Notes under the pieces: model-generated
The model's database searches: none
The model's input: only the letters and a program-made list of their open reading frames with translations
Told to the model about the DNA's origin: nothing
Part shown: piece after piece, positions 52,076-61,640 of the stretch
Numbering within the stretch: position 1 is the stretch's first letter
Layout of the letters: every line of letters begins with the position of its first letter
Source of the DNA: an uncultured Tateyamaria sp.
GTDB lineage: Bacteria > Pseudomonadota > Alphaproteobacteria > Rhodobacterales > Rhodobacteraceae
Assembly (NCBI RefSeq): GCF_947503385.1
Contig: NZ_CANNDO010000003.1
Location: forward strand, 434,001-498,000
Direction: 5' to 3'
Length of the DNA stretch: 64,000 bases
Made by a program: the position numbers and the translations under genes

Positions 52076-53239
52076 CTACTTGCGCGCCAGTTCCATCCAG
52101 TTGCCATCCTTGATGACCGAAATCACGACCTCGTCCGCACCTTGGTGGTCGGTTGCGGAATAGGTGACGGTGTTACCGGACACCACGTCTTCGTAATTCA
52201 GGCTTTCCATCCCAGCCTGAAACGTCTTGGCATCAAGGTTTGGGCCTGCGGCCTCCAGCGCTTTGACCATGGTCATAGCCGCCGAATGTCCCAGCAAGGC
52301 ACCAGAACCGGGCAGTTGTTCACCGGTGGCTTCGGTATAGCGTTTGAAGAACTTCTGCACTTCCGGCTTGTCCATGCGTGACAGCAGGTCCGCCCAGCCT
52401 GATGCGGCATACATGCCTTCGGTCACACCGCCGGGCACCTTGGCCATGACCGTGTGAAACCCTGCGGAAGAGTTGAGGAACGACATGTCCGTCAGGCCCA
52501 GCTTCTTGGCGGTGCCAGACACTGTGATCGCCTGCCGGACACCCAGCGCCAGCGTGACGATGTCGCAGCCATCGGCACTGAGCTTTTGCAGCGCACCGAC
52601 GAAATCGGCGTCGTCAGGCTTGTGCGTGGTCTCCGAAACAAAGGTGAGCCCGTCCGTTTCGGCAGCGATGGATTCCGCGCCTTCCTTAATGTCCTTGCCA
52701 AAGTCGGTGGGCAGGTACATCGCGCACACCGTGTCCGCCCCCTTGAGTTCGGCCAGATAGGTCACGCCAACACGGATTTGATCGTAGTAGGTCGCGGTGC
52801 CCGCATAGTGCAGCGGGTGGAACGGTTCGGCCATCTGGCGGGCCGCGGACAGGGGCGAGACGTTGGACACATTCTTGGCGTCCTGCAACTTGAACGCCGC
52901 AATGTTCATGGGCGTGCCCAGCGACAACAGCATCGCGAACACCTTGTCGCCGTTGATCAGCTTGTTCATGCCCTGAATGGCCTTGGGCATCTGGTAGGCG
53001 TGATCTTCGACCACAAAGCGGATCTTGCGCCCATGTATGCCACCCGCCGCGTTCACCTCGTCAAAGACAAGCTGCGCGGCCTTGGTTGCTGGCGCACCGA
53101 AGGCGGCAAAAGGGCCGGACAGATCGTTGTTGGAGCCGATCAGCACCTCGGTGTCGGTGATCCCTTGTTCGGCAAACCCCGGCGCTGCCGCCATCGTAGC
53201 CGCCAGAGCGGCGGCTGCCAGTTTGGTAAATTTCTTCAT
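52076..53239 (-). CDS. Liv-type ABC binding protein (LivJ-like)
   Basis: 387 residues with signal peptide 'LAAAALAATMAAAPGFA'. Type I receptor of the branched-chain amino acid/amide family: 'VLIGSNNDLSGPFAAFGAPA', 'AQLVFDEVNAAGGIHGRKI', 'FVVEDHAYQMPKA', 'GKDIKEGAESIAAETDGLTF'. The family also binds aromatic acids, urea and fatty acids. As the last gene of an operon containing an acyl-CoA ligase it may bind a carboxylic acid rather than an amino acid. GAGGGAGA precedes the start. Confidence 0.92.
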   Translation of the reverse strand: MKKFTKLAAAALAATMAAAPGFAEQGITDTEVLIGSNNDLSGPFAAFGAPATKAAQLVFDEVNAAGGIHGRKIRFVVEDHAYQMPKAIQGMNKLINGDKVFAMLLSLGTPMNIAAFKLQDAKNVSNVSPLSAARQMAEPFHPLHYAGTATYYDQIRVGVTYLAELKGADTVCAMYLPTDFGKDIKEGAESIAAETDGLTFVSETTHKPDDADFVGALQKLSADGCDIVTLALGVRQAITVSGTAKKLGLTDMSFLNSSAGFHTVMAKVPGGVTEGMYAASGWADLLSRMDKPEVQKFFKRYTEATGEQLPGSGALLGHSAAMTMVKALEAAGPNLDAKTFQAGMESLNYEDVVSGNTVTYSATDHQGADEVVISVIKDGNWMELARK

Positions 53240-53270
53240 GTCTCTTCTCCCTCTTTGTTGTTTCCTGATC

Positions 53271-55151
53271 TCAGTACATCTGCTGAATCAGCGCGTTATG
53301 CTTGGTCTCAACAAAGCTGCGCTTGAGCTTCATCGTCGGTGTCAGTTCATCGTCATCTGCGGTGAGCAGCACGTCAATCAGACGGAAATCCTTGATCTGT
53401 TCGACGCGGGCAAAATCCTTGTTCACGGCGTCTATGGTCTCGCGGATCAGGTCCTGCACCTCCCGTGCGGCACACAGCGACGCGTAGTTGGAGAACGGCA
53501 CGCGACGGTCCTGTGCGAACTTTTCGACATTCTCTTGGTCGATCATCACGAGGCAGGTCAGGAACTTGCGCTTGTCCCCGATGACCACAACGTCAGAGAT
53601 GTAAGGCGAGAACTTCAGCTTGTTCTCGATCTCGGCAGGGGTGACGTTTTTGCCGCCTGCGGTGATAATGATATCCTTGAGGCGGCCCGTTATTTTCAGG
53701 AACCCCTGATTGTCCAGCATCCCCACGTCGCCCGTGCGCAACCAGCCGTCGTCCGAAATCGTCTCAGCCGTCTTTTCGGGGTTGTTCCAGTAACCCTGGA
53801 ACACGTTGCCCGCCTTGTATTGCACTTCGCCGTCCGGGCTGATGCGCAGCTGCGCGCCCGGCAAGACCGCCCCGACGGTGCCGACCTTGTTGCTGGTCAG
53901 GCTGTTGATGGACATCACGCCCGAGCTTTCGGTCATGCCGTACCCTTCGAGCACCGGTACGCCAATGGCCTGATACCATTGCAGCAGGTCGGGAGAGATA
54001 GGGGCCGCACCCGATCCACCCCGGCGTAGGCGATCCATCCCAATCATGCGCCGCAGGTTTTGCAGCAGAGCCATGTCCCAGAACCCATAGGCCAGCCGCG
54101 TGCCCAATGGCAGGTCCCGACCGTCGGCAAGGCATTCCGCGCGCGCTTGGCCCGCTTTCAGTGCCTTGGCATAGGCCCATTTTTGCAGGCCCGTCGCATC
54201 GCCGATGCGAATAGCCACTTGCGAATAAATCTTTTCCCACACCCGCGGCACGGCGACAAAAGTCTGCGGGCTGACCTCTTGCAGATTGTCAAAGATCGTC
54301 TCGGGGCTTTCGGCGAAATTGATGGTCGACGCGGCAGCAATCGAGGCATTCACCGAAAAAACCCGCTCAAGAATATGGCATAGCGGCAGAAAACACAGCT
54401 GATCATCCGTGTCGAACACGGGCGCGTCACGCACGCCAGCCGCCACGGAAAACATCAGGTTGCCGTGGCTGATCATCGCGCCTTTGGGCTTGCCGGTTGT
54501 GCCGGAGGTGTAGACCAGAATGGCGGTGTCGTCGGGTGCAGTGGCGTCGATGCTGGCATCAAAGGCATCCGGATGCGCCGCGTCATAGGCCGCGCCGATC
54601 TCGTAGAGCGCATCCAGAAAGATGATCTGCGGATCAGAGAACCCGTGCAGCCCGTCCCGCTCGATCACGATGACTTTGGTCAGGCCGGGCATCCTGTCCC
54701 GCACCTGTAGGAATTTGTCCAGTTGCTCGTCATTTTCGACAATCAGAAAGCGGCTGTCGGAATCGTTGACGAGGTATTCCAACTGTGGGGCCGTGTCGGT
54801 CGTGTATACGCCCGAACAAATGCCGCCGACACCCTGCACCCCCATGTCGGCATACATCCACTCCTTGCAGTCCTCCGACAGGATCGACACGACCTCGCCC
54901 CGCTTCAGCCCCAGCGACACAAGGCCAAGGCCCAGATGCTTGGCATGAGTGAAATAGTCGTCCCACGAGTAAGACCGCCAGATGCCAAAGGTCTTTTCGC
55001 GGTGCGCCGTGCGTGGACCAAGCGCCCGGCTCCGCATACGGAACAGTTTGGGTGTCGTATCGGCACCGTCGATCAGGTACGGGGCTTGCGACAGATCGGC
55101 ATTGATCGTCAGGCCGTTGATCTTTTTCTGGGGGGGAAGTGTGGGTGCCAT
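53271..55151 (-). CDS. Long-chain-type AMP-dependent acyl-CoA ligase
   Basis: 626 residues, the size of FadD15/ACSL-type enzymes. Motifs: P-loop 'VYTSGTTGKPKGAMISH', 'FLPLCHILERVFS', 'YGMTESSG', 'WLRTGDVGML', 'LKDIIITAGGKNVTPAE', and an extended C-terminus. Unlike the shorter ligase at 1964 it has the longer linker regions of long- or medium-chain enzymes. It sits inside the Liv operon between LivF and LivJ, so it likely activates the imported acid. Start at 55151 because a GTG at 55166 would only extend into the upstream gene. Confidence 0.9.
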   Translation of the reverse strand: MAPTLPPQKKINGLTINADLSQAPYLIDGADTTPKLFRMRSRALGPRTAHREKTFGIWRSYSWDDYFTHAKHLGLGLVSLGLKRGEVVSILSEDCKEWMYADMGVQGVGGICSGVYTTDTAPQLEYLVNDSDSRFLIVENDEQLDKFLQVRDRMPGLTKVIVIERDGLHGFSDPQIIFLDALYEIGAAYDAAHPDAFDASIDATAPDDTAILVYTSGTTGKPKGAMISHGNLMFSVAAGVRDAPVFDTDDQLCFLPLCHILERVFSVNASIAAASTINFAESPETIFDNLQEVSPQTFVAVPRVWEKIYSQVAIRIGDATGLQKWAYAKALKAGQARAECLADGRDLPLGTRLAYGFWDMALLQNLRRMIGMDRLRRGGSGAAPISPDLLQWYQAIGVPVLEGYGMTESSGVMSINSLTSNKVGTVGAVLPGAQLRISPDGEVQYKAGNVFQGYWNNPEKTAETISDDGWLRTGDVGMLDNQGFLKITGRLKDIIITAGGKNVTPAEIENKLKFSPYISDVVVIGDKRKFLTCLVMIDQENVEKFAQDRRVPFSNYASLCAAREVQDLIRETIDAVNKDFARVEQIKDFRLIDVLLTADDDELTPTMKLKRSFVETKHNALIQQMY

Positions 55152-55156
55152 GCTGC

Positions 55157-55951
55157 CTACCGCCACGTTTTGCGCTGCTTCCAGCGCCGCTGTCCGCGTT
55201 GGTTTTCGTCCTGACTGACGCCCAGATAGAATTCCTGAATGTCCTTGGACGCGGCGAGAACCTCGGCCCTGTCATCCATCACGATGCGTCCCAGTTCCAT
55301 CACATAGCCATAATCCGCCGCATCCAACGCGACCTTGGCGTTCTGTTCCACCAGCATCATCGTCACCTTCTGCTCGGTGTTGAGCCGCACGATGATCTCG
55401 AAAATCTCGTGCGTTAGCAGCGGCGACAGCCCGAGGCTGGGTTCATCCAGCAGCATCAGCTTGGGCTGTGACATCAGCCCGCGCCCGATGGCCAGCATCT
55501 GTTGCTGCCCGCCCGAAAGAGTGCCCGCGCGCTGCGCGCGCCGGTCCTTGAGAATTGGGAAATAGGAATAGACCATCTCTTCGTCTGCGGCGATGCCGCT
55601 CCGGTCGGTGCGGGTGTACGCCCCCATGGCGATGTTCTCGGCCACACTCATCAGCGGGAAAATCTCGCGCCCTTCGGGCACGTGCACGATGCCGCGCCGG
55701 ACGATGGCGTCCGGGTCCAGCCGCTGGATCTCGGTGCCTTGCATCCGCACGGTGCCCTTTTCTGGATCCATAACCCCTGACACCGTTTTGAGAAGGGTGG
55801 TTTTGCCCGCGCCATTGGCCCCCAGCACGGTGACGATCTGGCCTTCACGCACGGTCAGGCTGACGCCGCGAATGGCCATGATCGGGCCATAGTAGCTTTC
55901 CAGATTGTCGATCTGCAGAACGACGTCGCGGGTTTCGCTGTCATTGCTCAT
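55157..55951 (-). CDS. Liv-type ABC ATPase (LivF-like)
   Basis: 264 residues. Walker A 'GANGAGKTT', signature 'LSGGQQQMLAIGRGL', Walker B 'LMLLDEPSLGLSP', H-loop replaced in the family manner by 'VEQNAKVALDAADYGYVMEL'. The C-terminal ~25 residues are basic and Gln/Arg-rich, somewhat longer than LivF of E. coli. Overlaps the LivG-like gene by 4 bp. Confidence 0.94.
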   Translation of the reverse strand: MSNDSETRDVVLQIDNLESYYGPIMAIRGVSLTVREGQIVTVLGANGAGKTTLLKTVSGVMDPEKGTVRMQGTEIQRLDPDAIVRRGIVHVPEGREIFPLMSVAENIAMGAYTRTDRSGIAADEEMVYSYFPILKDRRAQRAGTLSGGQQQMLAIGRGLMSQPKLMLLDEPSLGLSPLLTHEIFEIIVRLNTEQKVTMMLVEQNAKVALDAADYGYVMELGRIVMDDRAEVLAASKDIQEFYLGVSQDENQRGQRRWKQRKTWR

Positions 55952-56739
55952 GCGCGCGATGTCCCGGTTTTGGACACTTCGCCCGTGCCGAGATATGCCT
56001 CGATCACGGCTGGGTGCGATTGCACTTCGGTCGCAATGCCCATGGCCAATTCCTTGCCGTCAGACAGGGCCATGACCCGGTCTGACACCGCCGACACCAA
56101 GCCCATATCGTGTTCGACCATCATCACCGAGATGCCCATTTGGGTCTGGATGTCCTCGATCCAAAACGCCATGTCCTGCGTTTCCTCGACCGACAGGCCG
56201 GAGGCCGGTTCATCCAGCAGCAGCAGCTTGGGCTCGGACGCCAGCGCGCGGCCAAGTTCGACCACCTTGCGCACGCCATAGGGCAGCCCGCCGATCATCT
56301 TGTCGCGGTAGGGCTGGAGGTTCAGGAAATCAATCACCTCCTCCACCGCTTCGCGGTGCCGGACCTCTTCGCGGTAGGCTTTGGGTGAAAAGACAATGTT
56401 GGACAAAAGACCCGTCTGCCGGTGCCGGTGCCGCCCGACCAGCAGGTTTTGCAATACGGTGGCCTGTTCGAACAGTTCGATATTCTGAAAGGTACGCGCA
56501 ATGCCAAAACCGGGCACCTGATCAGCCGCGTTTTGCAACAGGTCGTGCCCGTCAAAACGGATTGTCCCCGCCACCGGGTCGTAAAAGCGCGAAATCAGGT
56601 TGAAGATGGTGGATTTGCCCGCGCCATTGGGACCCACCAGCGCAAAGACCTCGCCTTTCTCAACGGCCAGCGACACGTTGTCGACCGCCACCAGACCGCC
56701 GAATTTCAACGTGATGTTCTGGATGTCCAGCAGGCTCAT
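55948..56739 (-). CDS. Liv-type ABC ATPase (LivG-like)
   Basis: 263 residues. Walker A 'GPNGAGKST', the LivG-type 'GIARTFQNIELFEQATVLQN' Q-loop region, signature 'LPYGVRKVVELGRAL', Walker B 'LLLLDEPASGLS', and H-loop 'VEHDMGLV'. It forms the motor with the LivF-like protein. ATGA overlaps on both sides show tight operon structure. Confidence 0.94.
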   Translation of the reverse strand: MSLLDIQNITLKFGGLVAVDNVSLAVEKGEVFALVGPNGAGKSTIFNLISRFYDPVAGTIRFDGHDLLQNAADQVPGFGIARTFQNIELFEQATVLQNLLVGRHRHRQTGLLSNIVFSPKAYREEVRHREAVEEVIDFLNLQPYRDKMIGGLPYGVRKVVELGRALASEPKLLLLDEPASGLSVEETQDMAFWIEDIQTQMGISVMMVEHDMGLVSAVSDRVMALSDGKELAMGIATEVQSHPAVIEAYLGTGEVSKTGTSRA

Positions 56740-57842
56740 TGGATCCGGTCCGTCTTGAGATAGGACTTTTGCCGCTTGAACATGTCCTTGCGGTAGAAGG
56801 GGAACAATTCGAAATACGTTCGGATTTTCAGCCAGCGGCCATAAAGCCCCATCGGCTCGAACAGGATAAAACAGACAAGGATAAACGCGAACAGCGCGCT
56901 TTCGAGGCCGGGCACATTGATATTCACGTCAAAGGTTGTGGCCAGAAAGGACCGTCCGTTGGCAATGGCAACGGGGATGATGCCAACAACGATGGCGCCG
57001 AAAAACGCGCCGTGGATGAAGCCCAGCCCCCCGATCACGATCATGAGCAGCAGGGTGATCGACATAACCAGATCAAAGGTTTCGTTGGTCACGTAGCCTG
57101 CCGAGTGACCAAAAAGAGCACCCGCCAGCCCGGCTGCGGTGGCCGACAGGAAAAACGACGTGGCCTTTGTCCGCGTCAGGTTGATACCCATGGCGCGGGC
57201 AGAGATTTCGCTGTCCCGGATGGCGGTAAAACTGCGCCCGGTGGGCGTGCGCAGGAGATTGCGGTAGAACCAGACCAGCAGGATCGCGACAAACAGGACC
57301 AAATAATAAAACTTGTACGGCGTCGCGTAGCGGTTGATCTCAATACCAAATAGGTTGATGTCCGGCACCGCAGCACCGGCAATGCCCCCAGTCCACGGCT
57401 CCGCCATGACGACAAAATCGCTGGTCAGGATCGACATGGCCAACGTCGCCAGCGCCAGATACACACCGTGCAGTCGCAGCACCGGCAGCGCGATCAGGGT
57501 CCCGAACGCCCCCGCAATCAGCCCCGACAGTGGAAAGGCGACGACCCACGGCACGCCTGCGCCCAGCAGGTTGATATTCACATAGCACCCCATGGCCATG
57601 AACGTGGCGTGCCCAAGGCTGGGCAGACCGGTGTGCCCGGTCAGCAGCATCAGCCCCATACCCGCGATGGCAAGGATCAGAACGCCCGTGATTTCCCCCA
57701 ACAGGTAAGCATCGCCAATCGCCACAAAGTAGAGCGGTGTTGCCAGCACCAGCAGCAACAGCAACCCATACCAGACCGCCTGTGCCCGATGCTTGAACAG
57801 CCGGATGTCCGCATCGTACGAGGTCTTGAACACATAGCGCAT
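56736..57842 (-). CDS. Liv-type ABC permease (LivM-like)
   Basis: 368 residues with about ten membrane segments ('ITGVLILAIAGMGLMLLTGH', 'LLLMIVIGGLGFIHGAFFGA'). LivM marks: 'GLPSLGHATFMAMGCYVNIN', 'GRSFTAIRDSEISARAMGIN' (coupling loop). A C-terminal tail of about 40 residues rich in aromatic and basic residues follows the last helix. Partner of the LivH-like permease. Confidence 0.93.
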   Translation of the reverse strand: MRYVFKTSYDADIRLFKHRAQAVWYGLLLLLVLATPLYFVAIGDAYLLGEITGVLILAIAGMGLMLLTGHTGLPSLGHATFMAMGCYVNINLLGAGVPWVVAFPLSGLIAGAFGTLIALPVLRLHGVYLALATLAMSILTSDFVVMAEPWTGGIAGAAVPDINLFGIEINRYATPYKFYYLVLFVAILLVWFYRNLLRTPTGRSFTAIRDSEISARAMGINLTRTKATSFFLSATAAGLAGALFGHSAGYVTNETFDLVMSITLLLMIVIGGLGFIHGAFFGAIVVGIIPVAIANGRSFLATTFDVNINVPGLESALFAFILVCFILFEPMGLYGRWLKIRTYFELFPFYRKDMFKRQKSYLKTDRIQ

Positions 57843-57844
57843 CG

Positions 57845-58720
57845 TCAGACCTTCTTTCTTTGTGTCTGGGAAAAGATACCGCCGGGGCGAAAGATCAGGA
57901 TCAGCAGCAAGATGGCATAAGGCGCGATCTGGCTGACCCCCGGCGGGCCGTAGCGCGCAGCCAGCGGTTCCACCAACCCGATGATCAATCCCCCAAGCAA
58001 CGCGCCGGGCAATGACCCAAACCCGCCGATGGCTGCGGCTGCGAATGCCTTGATGCCCAATAGGCCGGTAGACGGATCAATCGCCCCTTTGGAGGCAAAC
58101 AGAACGCCAGCCACCGCCGCCACCATGCCCGACAGGCCCCAGACAAGGCTGTGAATGCGTTTGACCGGGATGCCCATGTAGTAGGCTGCAAGCTGGTTCT
58201 GCGATGCCGCCTGCATCGCCAAACCGATACGCGTACGGGAGAAAAAGAGGTAGAACACGAGGGTCAGAATGGCCGTCACAACGACAATCAAAACCTCGTC
58301 CACGCCCAGCACCAGACCACCCGGACGCAGTTCCTGCCCGGCATAAGGGGTTTCCAGCGACGTGGGCTCATGGCTCCATGTCGCACCGGCAAAGAACCGG
58401 ATGATAAATCCCATCGCGATGGTCAGGATCACAATTGACGTCTGCGACTGGCCGAACATGTGCCGCAGGATGCCCCAGTTGAAGAGATAGCCAAAGGCCC
58501 CCATCACAAGGATCGACAAGGGCACCGCCAGCCAAAAATTCAGCCCCATATATTCGTGGTTGGTAAAGCCGATGCAGACAAACGCCCCAAGCATCATAAA
58601 ATCGCCCTGTGCGAAATTCACCGCCTCCGTTGCTTTGTAGATAAGCACGAACCCAAGAGCGATCAGGCCATAGACGCAACCATTCGCAAGCCCACTGATG
58701 ATCAGCTGCAAAAAATCCAT
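57845..58720 (-). CDS. Liv-type ABC permease (LivH-like)
   Basis: 291 residues, eight or so helices. LivH marks: 'GLANGCVYGLIALGFVLIYK', 'AVNFAQGDFMMLGAFVCIGF', 'GIPVKRIHSLVWGLSG' (coupling loop) and 'IKAFAAAAIGGFGSLPGALL'. First gene of the Liv operon, with GAGGGGAG before the ATG; its promoter should lie in the 58721-58840 region shared with the divergent signalling gene. Confidence 0.94.
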   Translation of the reverse strand: MDFLQLIISGLANGCVYGLIALGFVLIYKATEAVNFAQGDFMMLGAFVCIGFTNHEYMGLNFWLAVPLSILVMGAFGYLFNWGILRHMFGQSQTSIVILTIAMGFIIRFFAGATWSHEPTSLETPYAGQELRPGGLVLGVDEVLIVVVTAILTLVFYLFFSRTRIGLAMQAASQNQLAAYYMGIPVKRIHSLVWGLSGMVAAVAGVLFASKGAIDPSTGLLGIKAFAAAAIGGFGSLPGALLGGLIIGLVEPLAARYGPPGVSQIAPYAILLLILIFRPGGIFSQTQRKKV

Positions 58721-58837
58721 GGCGCTCCCCTCCCAAAGAGCAGTGTGACCACGGTATCCGCAGTGCTACGAATTTCGCAACGGGTTTGCTACCGTAGGAT
58801 GCAGTCTAGGGGGTTTGTCGCCGTTTGGATGCGAAAA

Positions 58838-58854
58838 ACTGATAAGACGTCAGT
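58838..58854. promoter_or_regulatory. Inverted repeat in the divergent livH/GGDEF-EAL promoter gap
   Basis: ACTGA-TAAGACG-TCAGT (58838-58854) is a perfect 5-bp inverted repeat in the 288-bp gap between the Liv operon and the signalling gene. It may be an operator; no regulator gene is adjacent. The rest of the gap (58721-59008) shows no further gene. Confidence 0.3.
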
Positions 58855-59008
58855 CCTTTGGTCCGCGGGGCAGCTATATGGACCCGTCCGCTGCCGTCGA
58901 AAGGATCGGGTAACATGTTCAATTCTCATAAAATTGACGGAAATCGTGATTTGCACCCTTAACGGATTCTATCGGGCAAACGCCTATGCAATCTGTACCG
59001 AAACCCAG

Positions 59009-60877
59009 ATGAAAATCATGATTCCGCCCGAAATATTCAATCAAATCAATGATAAGAGTACGGAAGGACTCGCGCTTGCATCGGCCAGCCCGGATGACGG
59101 TGCGGTTATGGAATTGCAGTGGTGCAACAAAGCCTTTGTCGAGATCACCGGATACAGCGCCCGCGAAGCGGTGGGACAACGCGGCACGATCCTGATCGGC
59201 GCGGACCTCGAACAGGGCGTTCACCTCTACATCATCGAAAAACTGATGGCGTGGGAGAATTTTTCGACGGAGGCCACGAACAATCGGAAAAACGGGGACA
59301 CCTATTGGCAAAGGATGACGTGGAACCACCTGACCGATCCGACGACCGGCGACCATTGGTGGCTGTGCTCCATCATTGATCTGGGTGAGCGGCGGTCCGG
59401 CGCCGCTGCGGCACATCAATTGCAGCCGGACCCCACGAATGCAGATACCTACGCCAGAGCATTGGAAAAGGTGCAGCGCCTCGAAAAGGAAAACGCGCGC
59501 CTTCATGCGCTGGCCAAATCAGTGGCAAAGGATGCAAACGAGGATGCCCTGACCGGACTGTCAAACCGCCGTCATTTTGAGGTCGAAGTCAAAACGTGGA
59601 TCAATGAACTGAAAGCGCACAAGACGGAATTTGCGGTTCTCTACATTGATCTCGACCGGTTCAAGTTCGTCAACGACACTCTGGGGCATGATGCGGGCGA
59701 CCGGCTGCTGGTGTCCGTCGCTGATATGTTGCGTGAACTCACCGACGAGACGGATTTGGTTGCGCGTCTCGGCGGCGACGAATTCGCCATATTGCGGCGT
59801 CTGGGCAAGAGCGCGCTGGACATCAGCGGGCTGGCGGATGAGATCGTGTCGCGGATGCAAACCCCGTTCATGTGTGACGGGAAATCGACGGCCTGCGGCA
59901 CCAGCGTCGGCGTCGCGCTTGCCAAATCGACCATGCAGGACCCCGAGCGTGTCGTCGCGGATGCCGACGAGGCGCTGTACCACGCCAAGGCGCATGGCAA
60001 AGGGCGCTGGTCTTTCTTCACCGATGAAATGCACGCGCAATCCATAGCAACCAAACAGATGGCATCGGATTTGCTGCTTGCCTGTGAAAGGCAGGAGTTT
60101 GTCCCCTATTTCCAGCCGCTGGTTGATGCGCAGACCGGTATGATCACCTCTGCCGAGACCTTGGTACGCTGGGCGCATCCCGCCAAGGGCATCCTCGCCC
60201 CCGGCGCATTTCTGGACACGGCGGCGAATATGGGAATCCTCAAACGGATCGACGAGATCATGTTTACGTGCCTGAAAGACGCCTTGTCCTGTTTCGACAG
60301 GGCGGGCGTGGATCTGCCGCGGGTTGCGGTAAATGTGTCGGCGGCGCGGCTGGCGGATCCCACCTTTATTCACGACATTCGCAGCTCCGGAATCGCGTCT
60401 GAAAGGTTGACCATCGAAATCCTCGAATCCGTTTACCTCGACCGCATGGGGGACATCGTCCGGTGGACGATAGACGAATTGGACGAACTTGGGGTGACGA
60501 TTGCACTTGATGATTTCGGCACCGGACATGCGTCGGTGCGCGGTTTGCTGGAGATTCGGCCATCCATTCTGAAGATCGATCGCCAGTTCATTCAACCCAT
60601 TGTCGAAGATGCAAGCACGCGGCCTCTGGTCGCTTCTATCGTCGGGATCGGCAAAAGCCTTGGGATGCATATCGTTGCGGAGGGCGTGGAAAGCCAAGAT
60701 CACGCCGTGATCGTCCGCGACATGGGCTGCGATTACCTTCAGGGGTACTATTTCGGCAAACCGATGAGTGTTGATGATCTGCACGACAGGTTGATCGAAA
60801 CCGGCGGTCTGTTTTGGCCCGAAGCCGCGTCAATACGGTCGGGACGCGTGTCTGTCACCGCGCGGCGCGCCGTTTAG
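59009..60877 (+). CDS. PAS-GGDEF-EAL cyclic-di-GMP signalling protein
   Basis: 622 residues. PAS domain (about 20-130, 'WCNKAFVEITGYSAREAVG', 'NRKNGDTYWQRMTWN'), a short coiled coil ('ALEKVQRLEKENARLHALAK'), GGDEF domain with 'DALTGLSNRRHF' and intact 'GGDEF' (255-259), then an EAL domain. The inhibitory RxxD site before GGDEF reads D-E-T-D. The EAL motif is E-T-L (Glu383). Other phosphodiesterase residues are kept: 'VAVNVSAARL', 'EILESVY', 'IALDDFGTG', 'ILKIDRQF', 'AEGVES'. No membrane segment or LOV cysteine motif. Both synthesis and hydrolysis may work. Start 59009; 59018 is possible. Confidence 0.92.
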   Translation: MKIMIPPEIFNQINDKSTEGLALASASPDDGAVMELQWCNKAFVEITGYSAREAVGQRGTILIGADLEQGVHLYIIEKLMAWENFSTEATNNRKNGDTYWQRMTWNHLTDPTTGDHWWLCSIIDLGERRSGAAAAHQLQPDPTNADTYARALEKVQRLEKENARLHALAKSVAKDANEDALTGLSNRRHFEVEVKTWINELKAHKTEFAVLYIDLDRFKFVNDTLGHDAGDRLLVSVADMLRELTDETDLVARLGGDEFAILRRLGKSALDISGLADEIVSRMQTPFMCDGKSTACGTSVGVALAKSTMQDPERVVADADEALYHAKAHGKGRWSFFTDEMHAQSIATKQMASDLLLACERQEFVPYFQPLVDAQTGMITSAETLVRWAHPAKGILAPGAFLDTAANMGILKRIDEIMFTCLKDALSCFDRAGVDLPRVAVNVSAARLADPTFIHDIRSSGIASERLTIEILESVYLDRMGDIVRWTIDELDELGVTIALDDFGTGHASVRGLLEIRPSILKIDRQFIQPIVEDASTRPLVASIVGIGKSLGMHIVAEGVESQDHAVIVRDMGCDYLQGYYFGKPMSVDDLHDRLIETGGLFWPEAASIRSGRVSVTARRAV

Positions 60878-60930
60878 CGCAACTTTGGGTGCCGCGTTGA
60901 CGCAGCGGCGCACTGTTCAGGCATTTTGGC

Positions 60931-61197
60931 CTAGGCCGCCGCTGTGACCGCCAGTTCCACCGCGCGCGACATCGCATCGTCCTGCGAATGGCTGGGCCAT
61001 TCCGATCCGCAGACCTGCCGCCGTCCCGGCCCGACCTCGTAGACACATGGCAGATAGACGCCATTTCCAACCACCGAAGCACAGGGCACCCACCTGCCGC
61101 CCGGCCCTTCCACGGCGGCACCAAAACCCACGTTCACGGCACCCGGCGGTGGCGATGACACGTGTGACAATGCGTCAAAAACCCGATCAATTCCCAT
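60931..61197 (-). CDS. Small hypothetical protein (88 aa)
   Basis: 88 residues from the ATG at 61197, preceded by GAGG at good distance. The product ('MGIDRVFDALSHVSSPPPGA', 'GVYLPCVYEVGPGRRQVC', ending 'DDAMSRAVELAVTAAA') has three cysteines and no signal peptide or membrane helix. I recognise no family. The ribosome-binding site and balanced composition favour a real gene. It is antisense to nothing else and converges on the GGDEF-EAL gene; a GC-rich hairpin (60891-60909, GCCGC...GCGGC) lies between the two stops. Confidence 0.55.
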   Translation of the reverse strand: MGIDRVFDALSHVSSPPPGAVNVGFGAAVEGPGGRWVPCASVVGNGVYLPCVYEVGPGRRQVCGSEWPSHSQDDAMSRAVELAVTAAA

Positions 61198-61640
61198 GGC
61201 ACACCTCATTGTTCGCGGCAGTATCCCCGTCGGGTTTGACCAAATGAAGGCGCTTCGCGCCGACTTGCCCAGAGCCCGCCGCAATTCGCGAATCCGAAGG
61301 TTTTTGGCTGTGGGAATTTGCGCAATACGATGTGTTTCCGCATGTCTAACTCCGGGAGTTATATATATCCGTAACAACCACTTACACCAACCACCCGACA
61401 CAGCGGCAGATCGTTCAAATCCAAAGCATTCTCCAAGATTTGGCCAGATTGCGCTGATCACGCCCGCGCCTCCTGCCGCCGAAAATCACCGCAAGCCCAG
61501 CCGCACCCGACGCGTCGGGCAGAAATACACAAAACAGAACTTCGAACTGGCGGGTCGGCAATTCATTACCAAGCCCAACGCTCAACGCGGCCCCGGTAAC
61601 ACTTCGTTAACCATTCAATGATTTAGCCCAAGGGGCGCAT
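61198..61640. other. Non-coding gap with AT-rich promoter-like patch
   Basis: This 443-bp stretch between two divergent genes holds no convincing coding frame. It contains an AT-rich run at about 61350-61370 (around GTTATATATATCC) in otherwise GC-rich DNA, a plausible promoter for either neighbour. An open plus-strand frame across it has a Pro/Arg/Asn-rich composition unlike a protein. Confidence 0.4.

Noticed and set aside
61196..61621. Plus-strand open frame of 141 codons in the gap before the 272-residue protein gene
   Set aside because: No ribosome-binding site and a Pro/Arg/Asn-rich sequence without protein-like pattern; the region has a promoter-like AT-rich patch.
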